Positions 1 to 7,982 of a DNA stretch of 31,197 nt are shown piece by piece. The notes below the pieces were generated by a model. That model worked only from the letters and a program-made list of their open reading frames with translations. It was not told the origin of the DNA and did not search any database. Both the position numbers and the translations under genes were made by a program. Origin of the DNA: a virus; IMG/VR virus record IMGVR_UViG_3300023172_000122, positions 1-31,197 of that record. One strand, given 5' to 3'. The stretch's first letter is position 1. The number at the start of each line of letters is the position of its first letter.

Positions 1-192
1 AACAACGTGAATGTTTGTGGAGTTGATTTCTGCATCCACTGCCATCAAATAAAAACCTTCATCATTTGAAATATCTAAAAGGTTTTTATAATTCACAACT
101 TCATAACCTAGTGCCTCCCAAGCTTTAAAGTAGCCGCGATAAATGTATTTTCCAGCGTTTTCTTCGTGAGATTTAATATATACTTTTCTCAT
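1..192 (-). CDS. N-terminal fragment of a probable glycosyltransferase, running off the window
   Basis: A minus-strand reading frame begins with ATG at 192-190 and stays open to the window edge, giving 64 residues that start MRKVYIKSHEENAGKY. The piece includes YIYRGYFKAWEALGYEV, the kind of opening strand-helix unit seen at the start of GT-B glycosyltransferases. The start overlaps the stop of the gene to its right as ATGA (189-192), so it is translationally coupled and is the last visible member of the glycosyltransferase cluster. No catalytic region is visible in this fragment, so the family call rests on context and this weak resemblance. Confidence 0.6.
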   Translation of the reverse strand, partial: MRKVYIKSHEENAGKYIYRGYFKAWEALGYEVVNYKNLLDISNDEGFYLMAVDAEINSTNIHVV

Positions 193-1028
193 TCAAACAC
201 CTCAATAATCAACTTTGGAATGCTTTCTCTCATTTTATACATTTCTTCCAATAAGGGCTCTCCCTTCAAGGAAAACCATTCTTCAGATGTAGCTCCAACT
301 TTCTTGTTTGTTACAACTTTACAGTTCATTGCTTTAGCTTCCACGCAAACCCTATTTAATGTCTCAACAACTCCGGGAAAGAAGACCAGCCCTTCATTTT
401 TAGATAATTCAGTTAAAAACTGCTGTCTAGGCATTTTTGATATCAGCTTAAATGGAATCTGCTTATGCCGGCAGTATTTAATACAAATATTTGTGTTTTT
501 TATTGGATTGATGGAATTTATAATTGAATAAAAATTACTTTTTTTGTTTTCTGAAAGCTTTCTCATCAATTTCAGATCCTCTTCGGACCACAAATTGCCA
601 GATAAACTTATAGCATTTATTTTCTTTAAGTTTTTGTTAATAATTTCTGCGTGTAACAAAGATTGACATAAAATGGCTTTTGCATTTTGATAAAAACCTA
701 TATTTATTAATTCTTGTTTTTTGCATATATAATCTTCACACTTGGAGGGGTCTCTATTGATTAGGTATTTGTGATCGTGTTCGTATATCGCATAATTTAA
801 CCCTGATTGAATGAACTTTTTACACTCTTCTTTTAAGAATATAAAATTGGAAATAATAAAGTTATTTCCAATATTTTCTTTTAAAAATCTCAAATCAACT
901 TCAGAAGTGTTCTTTTTCTTTACTTTATAGCCTTTATTGGATAATATTTTTAAAAGCTCATAATCATTCAGTTCACCTCCGCCGATCACACCCTGCTCTA
1001 AAAAGAAGTCGGACAAAAAGATATACAT
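189..1028 (-). CDS. Glycosyltransferase-like protein (GT-B type, divergent)
   Basis: This 279-residue protein begins MYIFLSDFFLEQGVIGGGEL; a glycine-rich GGGE loop after the first strand is typical of the N-terminal half of GT-B glycosyltransferases. The C-terminal part has LVFFPGVVETLNRVCVEAKA, the usual position of the donor-binding E-x7-E element of GT4 enzymes (here E-T-L-N-R-V-C-V-E). It is shorter than a typical GT4 enzyme (about 350-400 residues). Its start overlaps the stop of the upstream gene by one base (TAATG) and its stop overlaps the downstream start (ATGA), so it belongs to a coupled operon. The sugar and acceptor cannot be told from sequence. Confidence 0.65.
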   Translation of the reverse strand: MYIFLSDFFLEQGVIGGGELNDYELLKILSNKGYKVKKKNTSEVDLRFLKENIGNNFIISNFIFLKEECKKFIQSGLNYAIYEHDHKYLINRDPSKCEDYICKKQELINIGFYQNAKAILCQSLLHAEIINKNLKKINAISLSGNLWSEEDLKLMRKLSENKKSNFYSIINSINPIKNTNICIKYCRHKQIPFKLISKMPRQQFLTELSKNEGLVFFPGVVETLNRVCVEAKAMNCKVVTNKKVGATSEEWFSLKGEPLLEEMYKMRESIPKLIIEVFE

Positions 1029-2299
1029 TAATCATAAACCTCTTCTCCCAAAGAGGCTAGCCACGAATCAACATCAAAATCTTTCTCCTTCACGCTTTCC
1101 AAAACTTTTTGATATTTGCTATCTGCTTCAAACTCTTTCAAAAGCCACTTTCTTAATCTCTTCGCTTTGGCGTGATAAATGCCATACATTTTCACGACAT
1201 CTCGCAGTCGTGAAACATAAGAAAACCTTTTTGGGAAAGCCCAAAGAGAGTCCCTAATCAAAACTGGCTCCCAGACAGCCTCTTCTTGGACTGGTTTGAG
1301 ATCATAATCGACCTTCAAGAAATGAGCTTTTTTCTTTCCCTTATCATCTGGGGCATAAAGAAAATCAACCACGCCGCCCCAATCAGGGGCAATTACTGGA
1401 AGTCCATAGTAAGCCGCTTCAAAAACAGGAAGGCCGAACCCTTCACCATGAGCCAAATTGATAAAGCATTTAACTTTTTGATGCTGATAAAGGGCTGAGA
1501 GTTCCTCTTCTGTCATGTCTCCGTGTAGGTAATAAACAGAACATTCTCGGTCTTCAAAGTCTTTAAGAATGTGATTGATTCTTTGCTCAAACTTTTCTCG
1601 ATCCATCACACAGTTCTTGGCAAAGTTTCCTTTTAGAATTAGGCCATAAGGTTTGTCCTGAAATTCTTCAAGCCACCAACGAACAGTGTTTTCCAAGTTC
1701 TTTCTTGGGGACCATTGAGCATTGCAAAGAAAGTTGAAATCATGCTTGAAATCAAGTTCCAAAAACTCTGGACAAGGAGCAACTTTACGAACTGGATAAT
1801 GCGTCACTTCCACAGGAGTTTCATTTCTAAAAACGATCTCTTGTCCAGTTTGTGGATGCTGAAATTTATAAACTGTGTTATCAAAAGCATATTTTGTATG
1901 TTCTGAAACAACCAGAATCTTGTCCATCAGGTTGCTTTTTTCAACCCATTGCGGGGACATTTTAGTTGTTTCTGTTCCGGCTGTACAGCCAATGTTAACG
2001 GCAGCTAGCTTCTCCCATTCTTGCGGGATGGTAACTTGAAGCGAAACATCAAAATGAACTTGTTGCCCTGCTTTTTTAGCACCTTCAAGTGTCAAAACAG
2101 TTTTTTTGATTGCTTCATCAATAAACTGCCTTTCTTCATTGTCTTCCCAGATCCAGCCGGTTTCGCCCCAGCGAATATTCAAGATATAAATGTCGAAAAG
2201 CTCTTCTCTACTCCGCAAAGCACGGAGAACAAAACGAGCGTGTTCTCCATATCCAGAGCGACTCAACATTGGAGCTTTAATCAAAACCTTCTTTTTCAT
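1028..2299 (-). CDS. Glycosyltransferase, GT4-like
   Basis: This 423-residue GT-B glycosyltransferase has the N-terminal APMLSRSGYGEHARF loop for acceptor binding and, in the C-terminal nucleotide-sugar domain, NAQWSPRKNLENTV (the phosphate-contacting R/K pair) followed by HGEGFGLPVFEAAYYGLPVI with the E-x7-E signature of retaining GT4 enzymes. It should transfer a sugar from an activated nucleotide donor to a host or virion acceptor, which is unknown. There is no signal peptide or membrane segment, so it is cytoplasmic. The start codon at 2299 has a purine-rich AGAGG upstream. It lies between the small gene at 2310-2492 and the coupled gene at 189-1028. Confidence 0.88.
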   Translation of the reverse strand: MKKKVLIKAPMLSRSGYGEHARFVLRALRSREELFDIYILNIRWGETGWIWEDNEERQFIDEAIKKTVLTLEGAKKAGQQVHFDVSLQVTIPQEWEKLAAVNIGCTAGTETTKMSPQWVEKSNLMDKILVVSEHTKYAFDNTVYKFQHPQTGQEIVFRNETPVEVTHYPVRKVAPCPEFLELDFKHDFNFLCNAQWSPRKNLENTVRWWLEEFQDKPYGLILKGNFAKNCVMDREKFEQRINHILKDFEDRECSVYYLHGDMTEEELSALYQHQKVKCFINLAHGEGFGLPVFEAAYYGLPVIAPDWGGVVDFLYAPDDKGKKKAHFLKVDYDLKPVQEEAVWEPVLIRDSLWAFPKRFSYVSRLRDVVKMYGIYHAKAKRLRKWLLKEFEADSKYQKVLESVKEKDFDVDSWLASLGEEVYD

Positions 2300-2309
2300 T
2301 AAATAACCT

Positions 2310-2492
2310 CTATTTTTTAATAACTAAAACTTGACCTTTATAGTAAACATTGCATGGAGTTTTAGAATTTTTTGAAAATTCATTCCATTTTTCAACAACT
2401 TCGCTATAAGTTCCTTTTTTAATCAACTTGATAGGAAACACTTCATTACCCAAGGAAGAAACTTGCCACAATTCATAACTCCCGCTAGTCAT
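2310..2492 (-). CDS. Small hypothetical protein in the glycosyltransferase operon
   Basis: I take the ATG at 2492-2490 as start: it has AGAGG nine bases upstream and lies one base after the TGA of the upstream gene (TGAAATG). A TTG three codons earlier would overlap that gene. The 60-residue product (MTSGSYELWQVSSLGNEVF) has alternating short strands and one helix, EVVEKWNEFSKN, and ends in a strand GQVLVIKK, suggesting a tiny beta-rich fold. I recognise no family. Its position inside the glycosyltransferase operon suggests a shared role, but nothing in the sequence shows it. Confidence 0.6.
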   Translation of the reverse strand: MTSGSYELWQVSSLGNEVFPIKLIKKGTYSEVVEKWNEFSKNSKTPCNVYYKGQVLVIKK

Positions 2493-2493
2493 T

Positions 2494-3774
2494 TCAAACA
2501 ACCTCTTTCAAAACCCAAGTTTTATGATTTTTTCTATTTTCCCAAGAACCGTGCTTTTCCACTGTTTTATCGATCAGATCAACCCACGTTTCACAAAACT
2601 TTTCATAATTGTAGTTTTCTTGAACATGCTCCATTCCCATTTGGGACATTGCTTCAAATTCAGGATCTTTGTTTTTCCAAAGCTCATACATATCACGCAA
2701 AGCATTAACAACATCTTCTTGATTTAGGCGGTCTTCATAGATGTAAGGTACTGGTTGTGAGCCAATAACAGACTTTGAACAAGGGAACAAACCCATTCCA
2801 AACCAATCTGTGCCATTTGTTACCTGCTCTTGAAGTCCTCCAGTCATATTCACGATGATTGGTGTCCCACAAGAAAGAGATTCCAAAGTAGCCAATCCAA
2901 ACCCTTCTGCATCTGAAATGTTCACGGTGCAGTCAACGGCATTGTATACCTTTCCAAGAGTTGGAATATCCAACTTTGTTGTTGAAAAGATCACCTCTCC
3001 ATTGACAAGACCCAATTCGTGAATAATCGCTTCAAGATCTTGACCGTGCGGGTCTTTTGGTTCAGTGTGCATCATCAAGATTGCTTTGTCATGACCCACT
3101 TCATTCAAAAATTCTTTGAAACACCAAAGAAGGTATCCAGATTGCTTTCTTCTTGCATTTCTGTTATTCCAGAAAAAGACCATCTTTTCATTTCCTTCTT
3201 TATCAAGAAGGTTGTCTTTGAAGATTTTCTTTCTGTGTTCTTTGATCTCTGCCTCTGGAAGCTTTTTGAAAGCCGTAGAGTCTACAGCATGGGGGATGTA
3301 ATGACACTCCACATCAGAAAGAGTTCTTACAATGTCGTCTGTGACCTTTGAAATCGTAGCAATAACATCATTTGAATCATAATACTTTTTGTTGTATTTT
3401 GGATAAGGGTAGTTGTCCCAGACGTGGTAGTAAACCATCGGCATAAGTGGTCTGATTTCGTTTTCAATTTCCCACAGCCAACCATAAAATCTGGGATCTG
3501 TCATAAACCAAAGAAGATCTGGTTTTTCATTTCTGATAATAGACCTGATTGAATCTTGATCTCCATATCCATCAACAGGATAAATAATAAGATCGTCTCC
3601 CCACTCTTCTGTTTTTTGAGGAGTATAGTTCTCGTGCTTAATAGCACCTGCTAAAGCTCGGATCTCATATCTTCCAGTCTTAAGAAGAGCTTCAATAACA
3701 TATTTTGTTTGAGTTCCTACTCCAGAAGGAGAATAAGGATGATCAGAAATGGTTAAGATCTTTGTTTTCTTCAT
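2494..3774 (-). CDS. Glycosyltransferase, GT4-like, first gene of the cluster
   Basis: This 426-residue enzyme opens with KILTISDHPYSPSGVGTQTK, the N-terminal Rossmann strand plus the SGVG acceptor loop. The C-terminal domain has NNRNARRKQSGY (basic donor-phosphate contact) and SDAEGFGLATLESLSCGTPI, the GT4 E-x7-E donor motif. The family transfers sugars from UDP-, GDP- or ADP-sugars with retention. No signal peptide is seen. It is the first gene of the five-gene minus-strand cluster; weak promoter sequences lie in the AT-rich gap to its right. Confidence 0.9.
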   Translation of the reverse strand: MKKTKILTISDHPYSPSGVGTQTKYVIEALLKTGRYEIRALAGAIKHENYTPQKTEEWGDDLIIYPVDGYGDQDSIRSIIRNEKPDLLWFMTDPRFYGWLWEIENEIRPLMPMVYYHVWDNYPYPKYNKKYYDSNDVIATISKVTDDIVRTLSDVECHYIPHAVDSTAFKKLPEAEIKEHRKKIFKDNLLDKEGNEKMVFFWNNRNARRKQSGYLLWCFKEFLNEVGHDKAILMMHTEPKDPHGQDLEAIIHELGLVNGEVIFSTTKLDIPTLGKVYNAVDCTVNISDAEGFGLATLESLSCGTPIIVNMTGGLQEQVTNGTDWFGMGLFPCSKSVIGSQPVPYIYEDRLNQEDVVNALRDMYELWKNKDPEFEAMSQMGMEHVQENYNYEKFCETWVDLIDKTVEKHGSWENRKNHKTWVLKEVV

Positions 3775-3840
3775 ATTAAAACCTTATTTGAAATATTAAT
3801 TTATAGCTTAAAAAGAATATCTTTAAAATTCTTAAAAAAG

Positions 3841-3869
3841 ATTATAACATACATTTTTATATTTTTTAA
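3841..3869 (-). promoter_or_regulatory. Possible promoter of the glycosyltransferase cluster
   Basis: On the minus strand a TATAAT (plus 3841-3846) lies 17 bases downstream of TTAAAA (a poor -35) within a very AT-rich gap of about 190 bases between two divergent genes. The spacing fits a sigma70-type promoter, but AT richness makes chance matches easy. Confidence 0.35.
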
Positions 3870-3903
3870 CCTAATTTGAAAAATAATTTAATTTATTTTT
3901 TTA

Positions 3904-3932
3904 TTGAAATAATAAGATCTTTATGTTATACT
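3904..3932 (+). promoter_or_regulatory. Sigma70-type promoter for the HTH-protein gene
   Basis: TTGAAA (3904-3909), a 17-base spacer and TATACT (3927-3932) lie 34 bases before the ATG at 3967. A Shine-Dalgarno-like AAAGGAAAT follows. This is a good consensus match with ideal spacing. Confidence 0.65.
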
Positions 3933-3966
3933 GTTTAAAGCTTAAAAAGAAAAAGGAAATATTAGT

Positions 3967-4326
3967 ATGAATTATTGGGATGAATTTGAAAAACTTAAAA
4001 CAAAAAGACCTTATAAGTCTTATTCTATCATAAATGAATTAAAAAGTCAAGGAAAAATAGATAATAATTTTCTTTCTAAGATAGATCAAATAACATTAGA
4101 AGATCTTATAGCAATAAAGCTGGAATCAGCTACCATAGCAGCAGGAGGAAAGCTATATGGTTTGAGGATCTTTTACAACATAGACAAAATAATTAAAGAA
4201 GCAATAGTAAAAACGGCTATTTCAGCCGCTGTAGATATAAGAGGGGCAGCGTCTTTCCTAGGTGTAACAACAGAAAGATTCGGAGAGCTTTTAACTAGAT
4301 TTGATTTAAGACAGAAGAATAAGTGA
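3967..4326 (+). CDS. Small predicted helix-turn-helix protein
   Basis: This 119-residue, mostly helical protein has a C-terminal segment from about residue 89 (AVDIRGAASFLGVTTERFGE) with the helix-turn-helix pattern of Fis-type domains: A-A-x-F-L-G-V followed by a recognition-like helix. The middle holds ITLEDLIAIKLESATIAAGG, which I associate with small proteins of large marine phages. A DNA-binding regulatory role is inferred. It has its own sigma70-type promoter, stands alone on the plus strand, and meets the oppositely oriented protease gene end to end with no gap and no visible terminator. Confidence 0.65.
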   Translation: MNYWDEFEKLKTKRPYKSYSIINELKSQGKIDNNFLSKIDQITLEDLIAIKLESATIAAGGKLYGLRIFYNIDKIIKEAIVKTAISAAVDIRGAASFLGVTTERFGELLTRFDLRQKNK

Positions 4327-5106
4327 TTATTTATACATTGCAGAGCGAATGGCTGAAAGAGGCACACCAAAGCTGATATGATGGAACCTTCTATGAACAG
4401 AAGAAACAATGCCGATCACCTCTCCGCATTTATTCAGGATCGGAGAACCAGATGAACCACCAATCACAGGAATCGTGTAAACAGCCATTAAAGATTTATA
4501 TCCTTTGATAGGCACAATCTTTTTACCCAGATAACGCCCTTCATATAGCCCTAGAACGTTTCCTGAAAAGAAACCTAGGGGTGAGGCTGTATTATAAACT
4601 TTCTCGCCTTTTTGGGGCATTTCCGTGGCGATCCTGTAAGTAGGCAGGTCTTCGACCAACTTGACTCTTACAATGCCCAGATCAGCTTTTTTCACCATTT
4701 TGAAGCCAACGATCTTGTGTTTTCTTTTGTGCCAATCGATCAAGTAGGAATGGTCATTAGACACAGAGATCTTGTATTTCATTGCACTTAACATTCTTCT
4801 GTGCATTGGATGTACCGGATCAAGGTATATGTTGTGAGCAGCAGTCAAAGCATAACTCCACTTACCTTCTTTGTGGACATGGAAAGCTGAACCTTCATAT
4901 CTTACTTGTCTAGACCTGCAAGCAATGTGAAATCTTTCTGGCTTACAGATTTGAATTGTTGCTACTCGAACAAATTTGAAAAAGGCTCTTTGTTTGAATG
5001 GGTTTTTCTTTGCGAACGAGCGGAAATAAGTGAGGTGGGAACATCCAGCAAAATGGAAGCAGAGAGGGATAAAAAAAAGATAAAAGTAAATTAAACGTTT
5101 CCTCAT
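4327..5106 (-). CDS. Trypsin-like serine protease with lipoprotein signal
   Basis: The ATG at 5106 has GAGGAAAAGCA upstream. The 259-residue product starts with basic residues, a hydrophobic stretch and FHFAGC, a lipobox with Cys22, so it is predicted to be a lipid-anchored envelope or periplasmic protein. The chymotrypsin-fold triad is visible: His91 in LTAAHNIY, Asp142 in KADLGIVRV and Ser219 in GGSSGSP. Cys54, Cys63 and Cys227 remain in the mature part. The family cleaves peptide bonds; the target is unknown. It is divergently arranged from the PhoH gene. A secreted serine protease is an unusual phage cargo; it could act on host envelope proteins or superinfecting phages. Confidence 0.85.
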   Translation of the reverse strand: MRKRLIYFYLFFIPLCFHFAGCSHLTYFRSFAKKNPFKQRAFFKFVRVATIQICKPERFHIACRSRQVRYEGSAFHVHKEGKWSYALTAAHNIYLDPVHPMHRRMLSAMKYKISVSNDHSYLIDWHKRKHKIVGFKMVKKADLGIVRVKLVEDLPTYRIATEMPQKGEKVYNTASPLGFFSGNVLGLYEGRYLGKKIVPIKGYKSLMAVYTIPVIGGSSGSPILNKCGEVIGIVSSVHRRFHHISFGVPLSAIRSAMYK

Positions 5107-5219
5107 TGCTTTTCCTCGCAAATTAGGGTTACAATTTTAACTAGTTTTCTAATTTGTTTAAAGTATCAAAACTATTTAATCATAGAGTTTTAACTCTAAA
5201 CCACTGCAAGGAAAGCATT

Positions 5220-6530
5220 ATGAGAAAGAAAACTTACATCCTAGATACTTCAGTTTATCTCACAGACGCAAACTCAATCAAAGAATTCAAAAAGAACGAC
5301 ATTATCATCCCCCTGAAGGTTCTAGAGGAAATCGATAAACACAAAACAAGACAAGACGGAGTTGGAGCACAGGCAAGACAGATTATCAGAATTTTAGATG
5401 AGTTAAGAACAAAAGGTTCACTTCAAAAAGGTGTTCGAATTGAAAAAGGAAAAGGCTTAATTTATACCAAAGGGTATAATATCGAGTATCTTCCAGAAGG
5501 CTTTGACCCTAAACACCCCGACAATCAGATTATCTGCGTAGCTCTCACCGAAAAAAGAGAAAATCCCAAAAAGAAAGTTGTTGTTGTTTCTCGTGATATC
5601 AATATGCGAGTTAAATGTGACGCTATTGGTATTGAATGTGAAGAATACGTTGCCTCCAAGGTTGTAAAAGACTCTTCCGAGCTTTACACCGGCCTAAAGC
5701 AAATCCTTGTAGATGAAGAGATTGTGGATCAGTTTTATGCAAAGAAAGATGTCTTTGTTGAAAAAGAAGAGCACAATCTCCATCCAAACCAGTTTGTGAT
5801 GCTGGTTTCCTCTTCAAATGAAAAGAAGACTGCGTTAGCGCGCTTTTTAAGCCATTCTATGCCCCTTAAACACATTTTTGATAGCAAGGGTCACGAATGG
5901 TTAATCAAGCCCCGTAATAAGGAGCAGAGGTTCTCTATTGACCTTCTAATGAACCCTGACGTTCCTGTGGTTACTTTGATTGGGAAAGCAGGGTCTGGTA
6001 AGACGCTTGCTGCTATTTCTGCTGGGATGGAGCAGGTCTTAAACACAGAAAGGTACAAAACCCTTGTTGTTTCCAGACCCGTTCAGCCTCTTGGAAAGGA
6101 CATTGGCTTTCTTCCGGGCTCAATGGAAGAGAAAATGAGACCATGGTTAGCTCCGATCAGAGACAACTTGCAGTATCTTATGGGCAATGATAAGATTCTA
6201 ATGGAAGAATACCTTTCAAACGGCTTGATTGAAGTAGAGGCTCTCACTTACATAAGGGGTCGTTCTATTTCTGATGCTTATATTATTATTGATGAAGCTC
6301 AAAACTTGTCTAGACATGAGTTGAAAACGATCATCACTCGTGTGGGTGAGAACACAAAGATTGTTCTAACAGGAGATATTGAGCAGATTGACAATGCTTA
6401 CATTGATGAAACAACCAACGGGCTGACATATGCAGTTGAAAGTTTCAAAGAAACTGAATTAGCTGGTCATATCACCCTACAAAAAGGCGAAAGATCGAAA
6501 GTCGCCAGTTTAGCAGCGAGGATTTTGTAA
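5220..6530 (+). CDS. phoH: PIN domain-PhoH ATPase (PhoH2-like)
   Basis: I choose the ATG at 5220, which has AAGGAAAG upstream. The 436-residue protein combines an N-terminal PIN nuclease-like domain (about 1-145; acidic Asp9 in ILDTSVYL, Glu37/38, Asp126 in SRDINMR) with a C-terminal PhoH P-loop domain: Walker A GKAGSGKT at 255-262, Walker B IIIDEAQN at 355-362, and TGDIEQID at 384-391. Cellular PhoH2 proteins of this layout unwind and cleave RNA; PhoH genes are common in marine phages, often linked to phosphate starvation. The stop codon abuts the ATG of the Nudix gene, indicating co-translation. Confidence 0.92.
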   Translation: MRKKTYILDTSVYLTDANSIKEFKKNDIIIPLKVLEEIDKHKTRQDGVGAQARQIIRILDELRTKGSLQKGVRIEKGKGLIYTKGYNIEYLPEGFDPKHPDNQIICVALTEKRENPKKKVVVVSRDINMRVKCDAIGIECEEYVASKVVKDSSELYTGLKQILVDEEIVDQFYAKKDVFVEKEEHNLHPNQFVMLVSSSNEKKTALARFLSHSMPLKHIFDSKGHEWLIKPRNKEQRFSIDLLMNPDVPVVTLIGKAGSGKTLAAISAGMEQVLNTERYKTLVVSRPVQPLGKDIGFLPGSMEEKMRPWLAPIRDNLQYLMGNDKILMEEYLSNGLIEVEALTYIRGRSISDAYIIIDEAQNLSRHELKTIITRVGENTKIVLTGDIEQIDNAYIDETTNGLTYAVESFKETELAGHITLQKGERSKVASLAARIL

Positions 6531-7055
6531 ATGTCAAAAGAAGAGTATATCCAATTTGGTTGGGGCAAGTTTATTAGAGAAAGTCTGAGAAACGAAGATT
6601 CTCAAGATGAAGGCGCTGGCTTTTTTATTTACTGCCCTCAAAAAGATAGCGTCTTGCTCCTAAGAAGGGCAGATGGTTCTGAAACAGGCCATCTTGCTTC
6701 TCCCGGCGGACACGCCAAAGTAGGCGAAAAACCAGAGAAAACAGCACAAAGAGAAACCCTAGAGGAAATTGGAAAAGATCTTTCTGGTCGTGATTATATG
6801 GACAAGTTTGTCAATGAAAGGGACGACTTTAAATATACCACTTTCTTGGTTGAAGTTGTTGATGAGTTTGAGCCTAGGCTGAACTCCGAGCACGATGCTT
6901 GGTGCTGGGTAGATCTGGACGAGATCAAAATGTGCATTAAAAAAGATTGCAAACTTAAGTCTTCCAAGTTTAAATTTCCCGGAAGCAGAAAAAGAAGCGT
7001 AAATGCCCCAATTCACTTTGGAATAAAAAATTGCATAAAACACTTTAAATTGTAA
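6531..7055 (+). CDS. Nudix hydrolase
   Basis: This 174-residue protein carries a Nudix box at residues 60-82: GHAKVGE, seven residues, then RETLEEIGK, matching G-x5-E-x7-R-E-x-x-E-E-x-G. The last position is Lys instead of the usual hydrophobic residue. Nudix enzymes hydrolyse nucleoside diphosphates linked to another group, such as damaged dNTPs, NAD, ADP-ribose or capped RNA; the substrate is not clear here. The ATG follows directly after the PhoH stop codon, so it may be expressed with PhoH, pairing an RNA helicase/nuclease-like protein with a nucleotide- or cap-cleaving enzyme. Confidence 0.88.
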   Translation: MSKEEYIQFGWGKFIRESLRNEDSQDEGAGFFIYCPQKDSVLLLRRADGSETGHLASPGGHAKVGEKPEKTAQRETLEEIGKDLSGRDYMDKFVNERDDFKYTTFLVEVVDEFEPRLNSEHDAWCWVDLDEIKMCIKKDCKLKSSKFKFPGSRKRSVNAPIHFGIKNCIKHFKL

Positions 7056-7066
7056 TCAAACTGTGT

Positions 7067-7072
7067 TATAAT
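7067..7072 (+). promoter_or_regulatory. -10 element of a promoter for the small acidic protein gene
   Basis: TATAAT at 7067-7072, preceded by TG two bases upstream (an extended -10 pattern), lies 25 bases before the ATG at 7097. No good -35 is present at 17 bases. A Shine-Dalgarno GAGG follows at 7087-7090. Confidence 0.5.
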
Positions 7073-7096
7073 GTAAAAAAGAAAACGAGGTGTAAA

Positions 7097-7345
7097 ATGG
7101 ATTTAAAACAATATTTGATTGATTATGCTGGAGAGAAGCTCCTCCTCGATAAGGAAACAGAAGAAGTAACAGTTGAAAACATTGTTGAAGTTGTTGCTGA
7201 TGAGTTTCCTGAATTTGTTATTGCTATTGCGGAAGAGAACTTTTTTCGAGGATATGAACAAGCAGCACAAGATTTTGACTTTGCAAAGGAATTTATTGAA
7301 AATGAGCGTGAGGCAACTTTTAATGGAACGACACAAAACAAATAA
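7097..7345 (+). CDS. Small acidic hypothetical protein
   Basis: The 82-residue product (MDLKQYLIDYAGEKLLLDKE) is strongly acidic and helical. A central FFRGYEQAAQDFDF resembles a recurring motif of small early proteins in marine phages, but I cannot assign a function. The start follows GAGGTGTAAA, a good ribosome binding site. The end overlaps the start of the metallopeptidase gene by 23 bases in another frame, so the two are probably cotranscribed from the promoter at 7067. Confidence 0.7.
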   Translation: MDLKQYLIDYAGEKLLLDKETEEVTVENIVEVVADEFPEFVIAIAEENFFRGYEQAAQDFDFAKEFIENEREATFNGTTQNK

Positions 7346-7982
7346 CTATTCAAACAAAAGAATGAAAGAATATTCTATCCACGGAGTTCCTTTCGTTATT
7401 GTTCACGAACCTGACTATTCAAAGGTGAACCCTGAAGAAGTCATTCAAAGGGTAGAAGACATGATCCCTGCGCGACTGGTTGATGGTTTGGATGGTTTTT
7501 ATATGGCTCATCTAAAAGAATTTGATGAGTTGAACAGAAACGCAGTGTTCAAAGACAACACAATCTACATTACAAACGAGCAAGATGACTTTAAAGATAT
7601 GTTGGATGATATTGTTCATGAACTGGCTCACTTCACTGAAGTGAAGTTTCAAGATCATATCTATGGCGATGGAGAGATCCGAGATCACTTTATCAACAAA
7701 AGATACAATCTTTACAACAATTTGACAAGCGCTGGCTACGACTGTGACAAGAAAGCTTTCTTGAAGGTGGATTTCAATCCAAACTTGGATGTGTTTTTCC
7801 ACGAAGAGGTTGGATATTCTAAATTGAGGGGTCACTTGGGAGGCTTTCCCTCCCCTTATTCAACGGCTTCCTTGAGGGAGTATTATGCGGTTGTTTTCAC
7901 TGATTATTTTTGTTATGATAGGGAAGAAGTTTGCAGGAAATGTCCAGAGGTTTGTGATAAGATCCATTCTTTGTTGAATTAA
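7323..7982 (+). CDS. Zincin-type metallopeptidase-like protein
   Basis: The 219-residue protein contains DIVHELAHFTE with the zinc-binding HExxH at 99-103; a later REYYAVVFTDYF may supply a third ligand. I place the start at 7323 because TGAGG lies upstream; an in-frame ATG at 7362 is the alternative and would remove 13 residues. A Cys-rich end (YDREEVCRKCPEVCDK) has three cysteines, possibly a metal or disulphide site. No signal peptide is present, so it acts in the cytoplasm or in virions. The substrate is unknown. Its stop overlaps the convergent stop of the 960-residue protein gene by four bases. Confidence 0.75.
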   Translation: MERHKTNNYSNKRMKEYSIHGVPFVIVHEPDYSKVNPEEVIQRVEDMIPARLVDGLDGFYMAHLKEFDELNRNAVFKDNTIYITNEQDDFKDMLDDIVHELAHFTEVKFQDHIYGDGEIRDHFINKRYNLYNNLTSAGYDCDKKAFLKVDFNPNLDVFFHEEVGYSKLRGHLGGFPSPYSTASLREYYAVVFTDYFCYDREEVCRKCPEVCDKIHSLLN

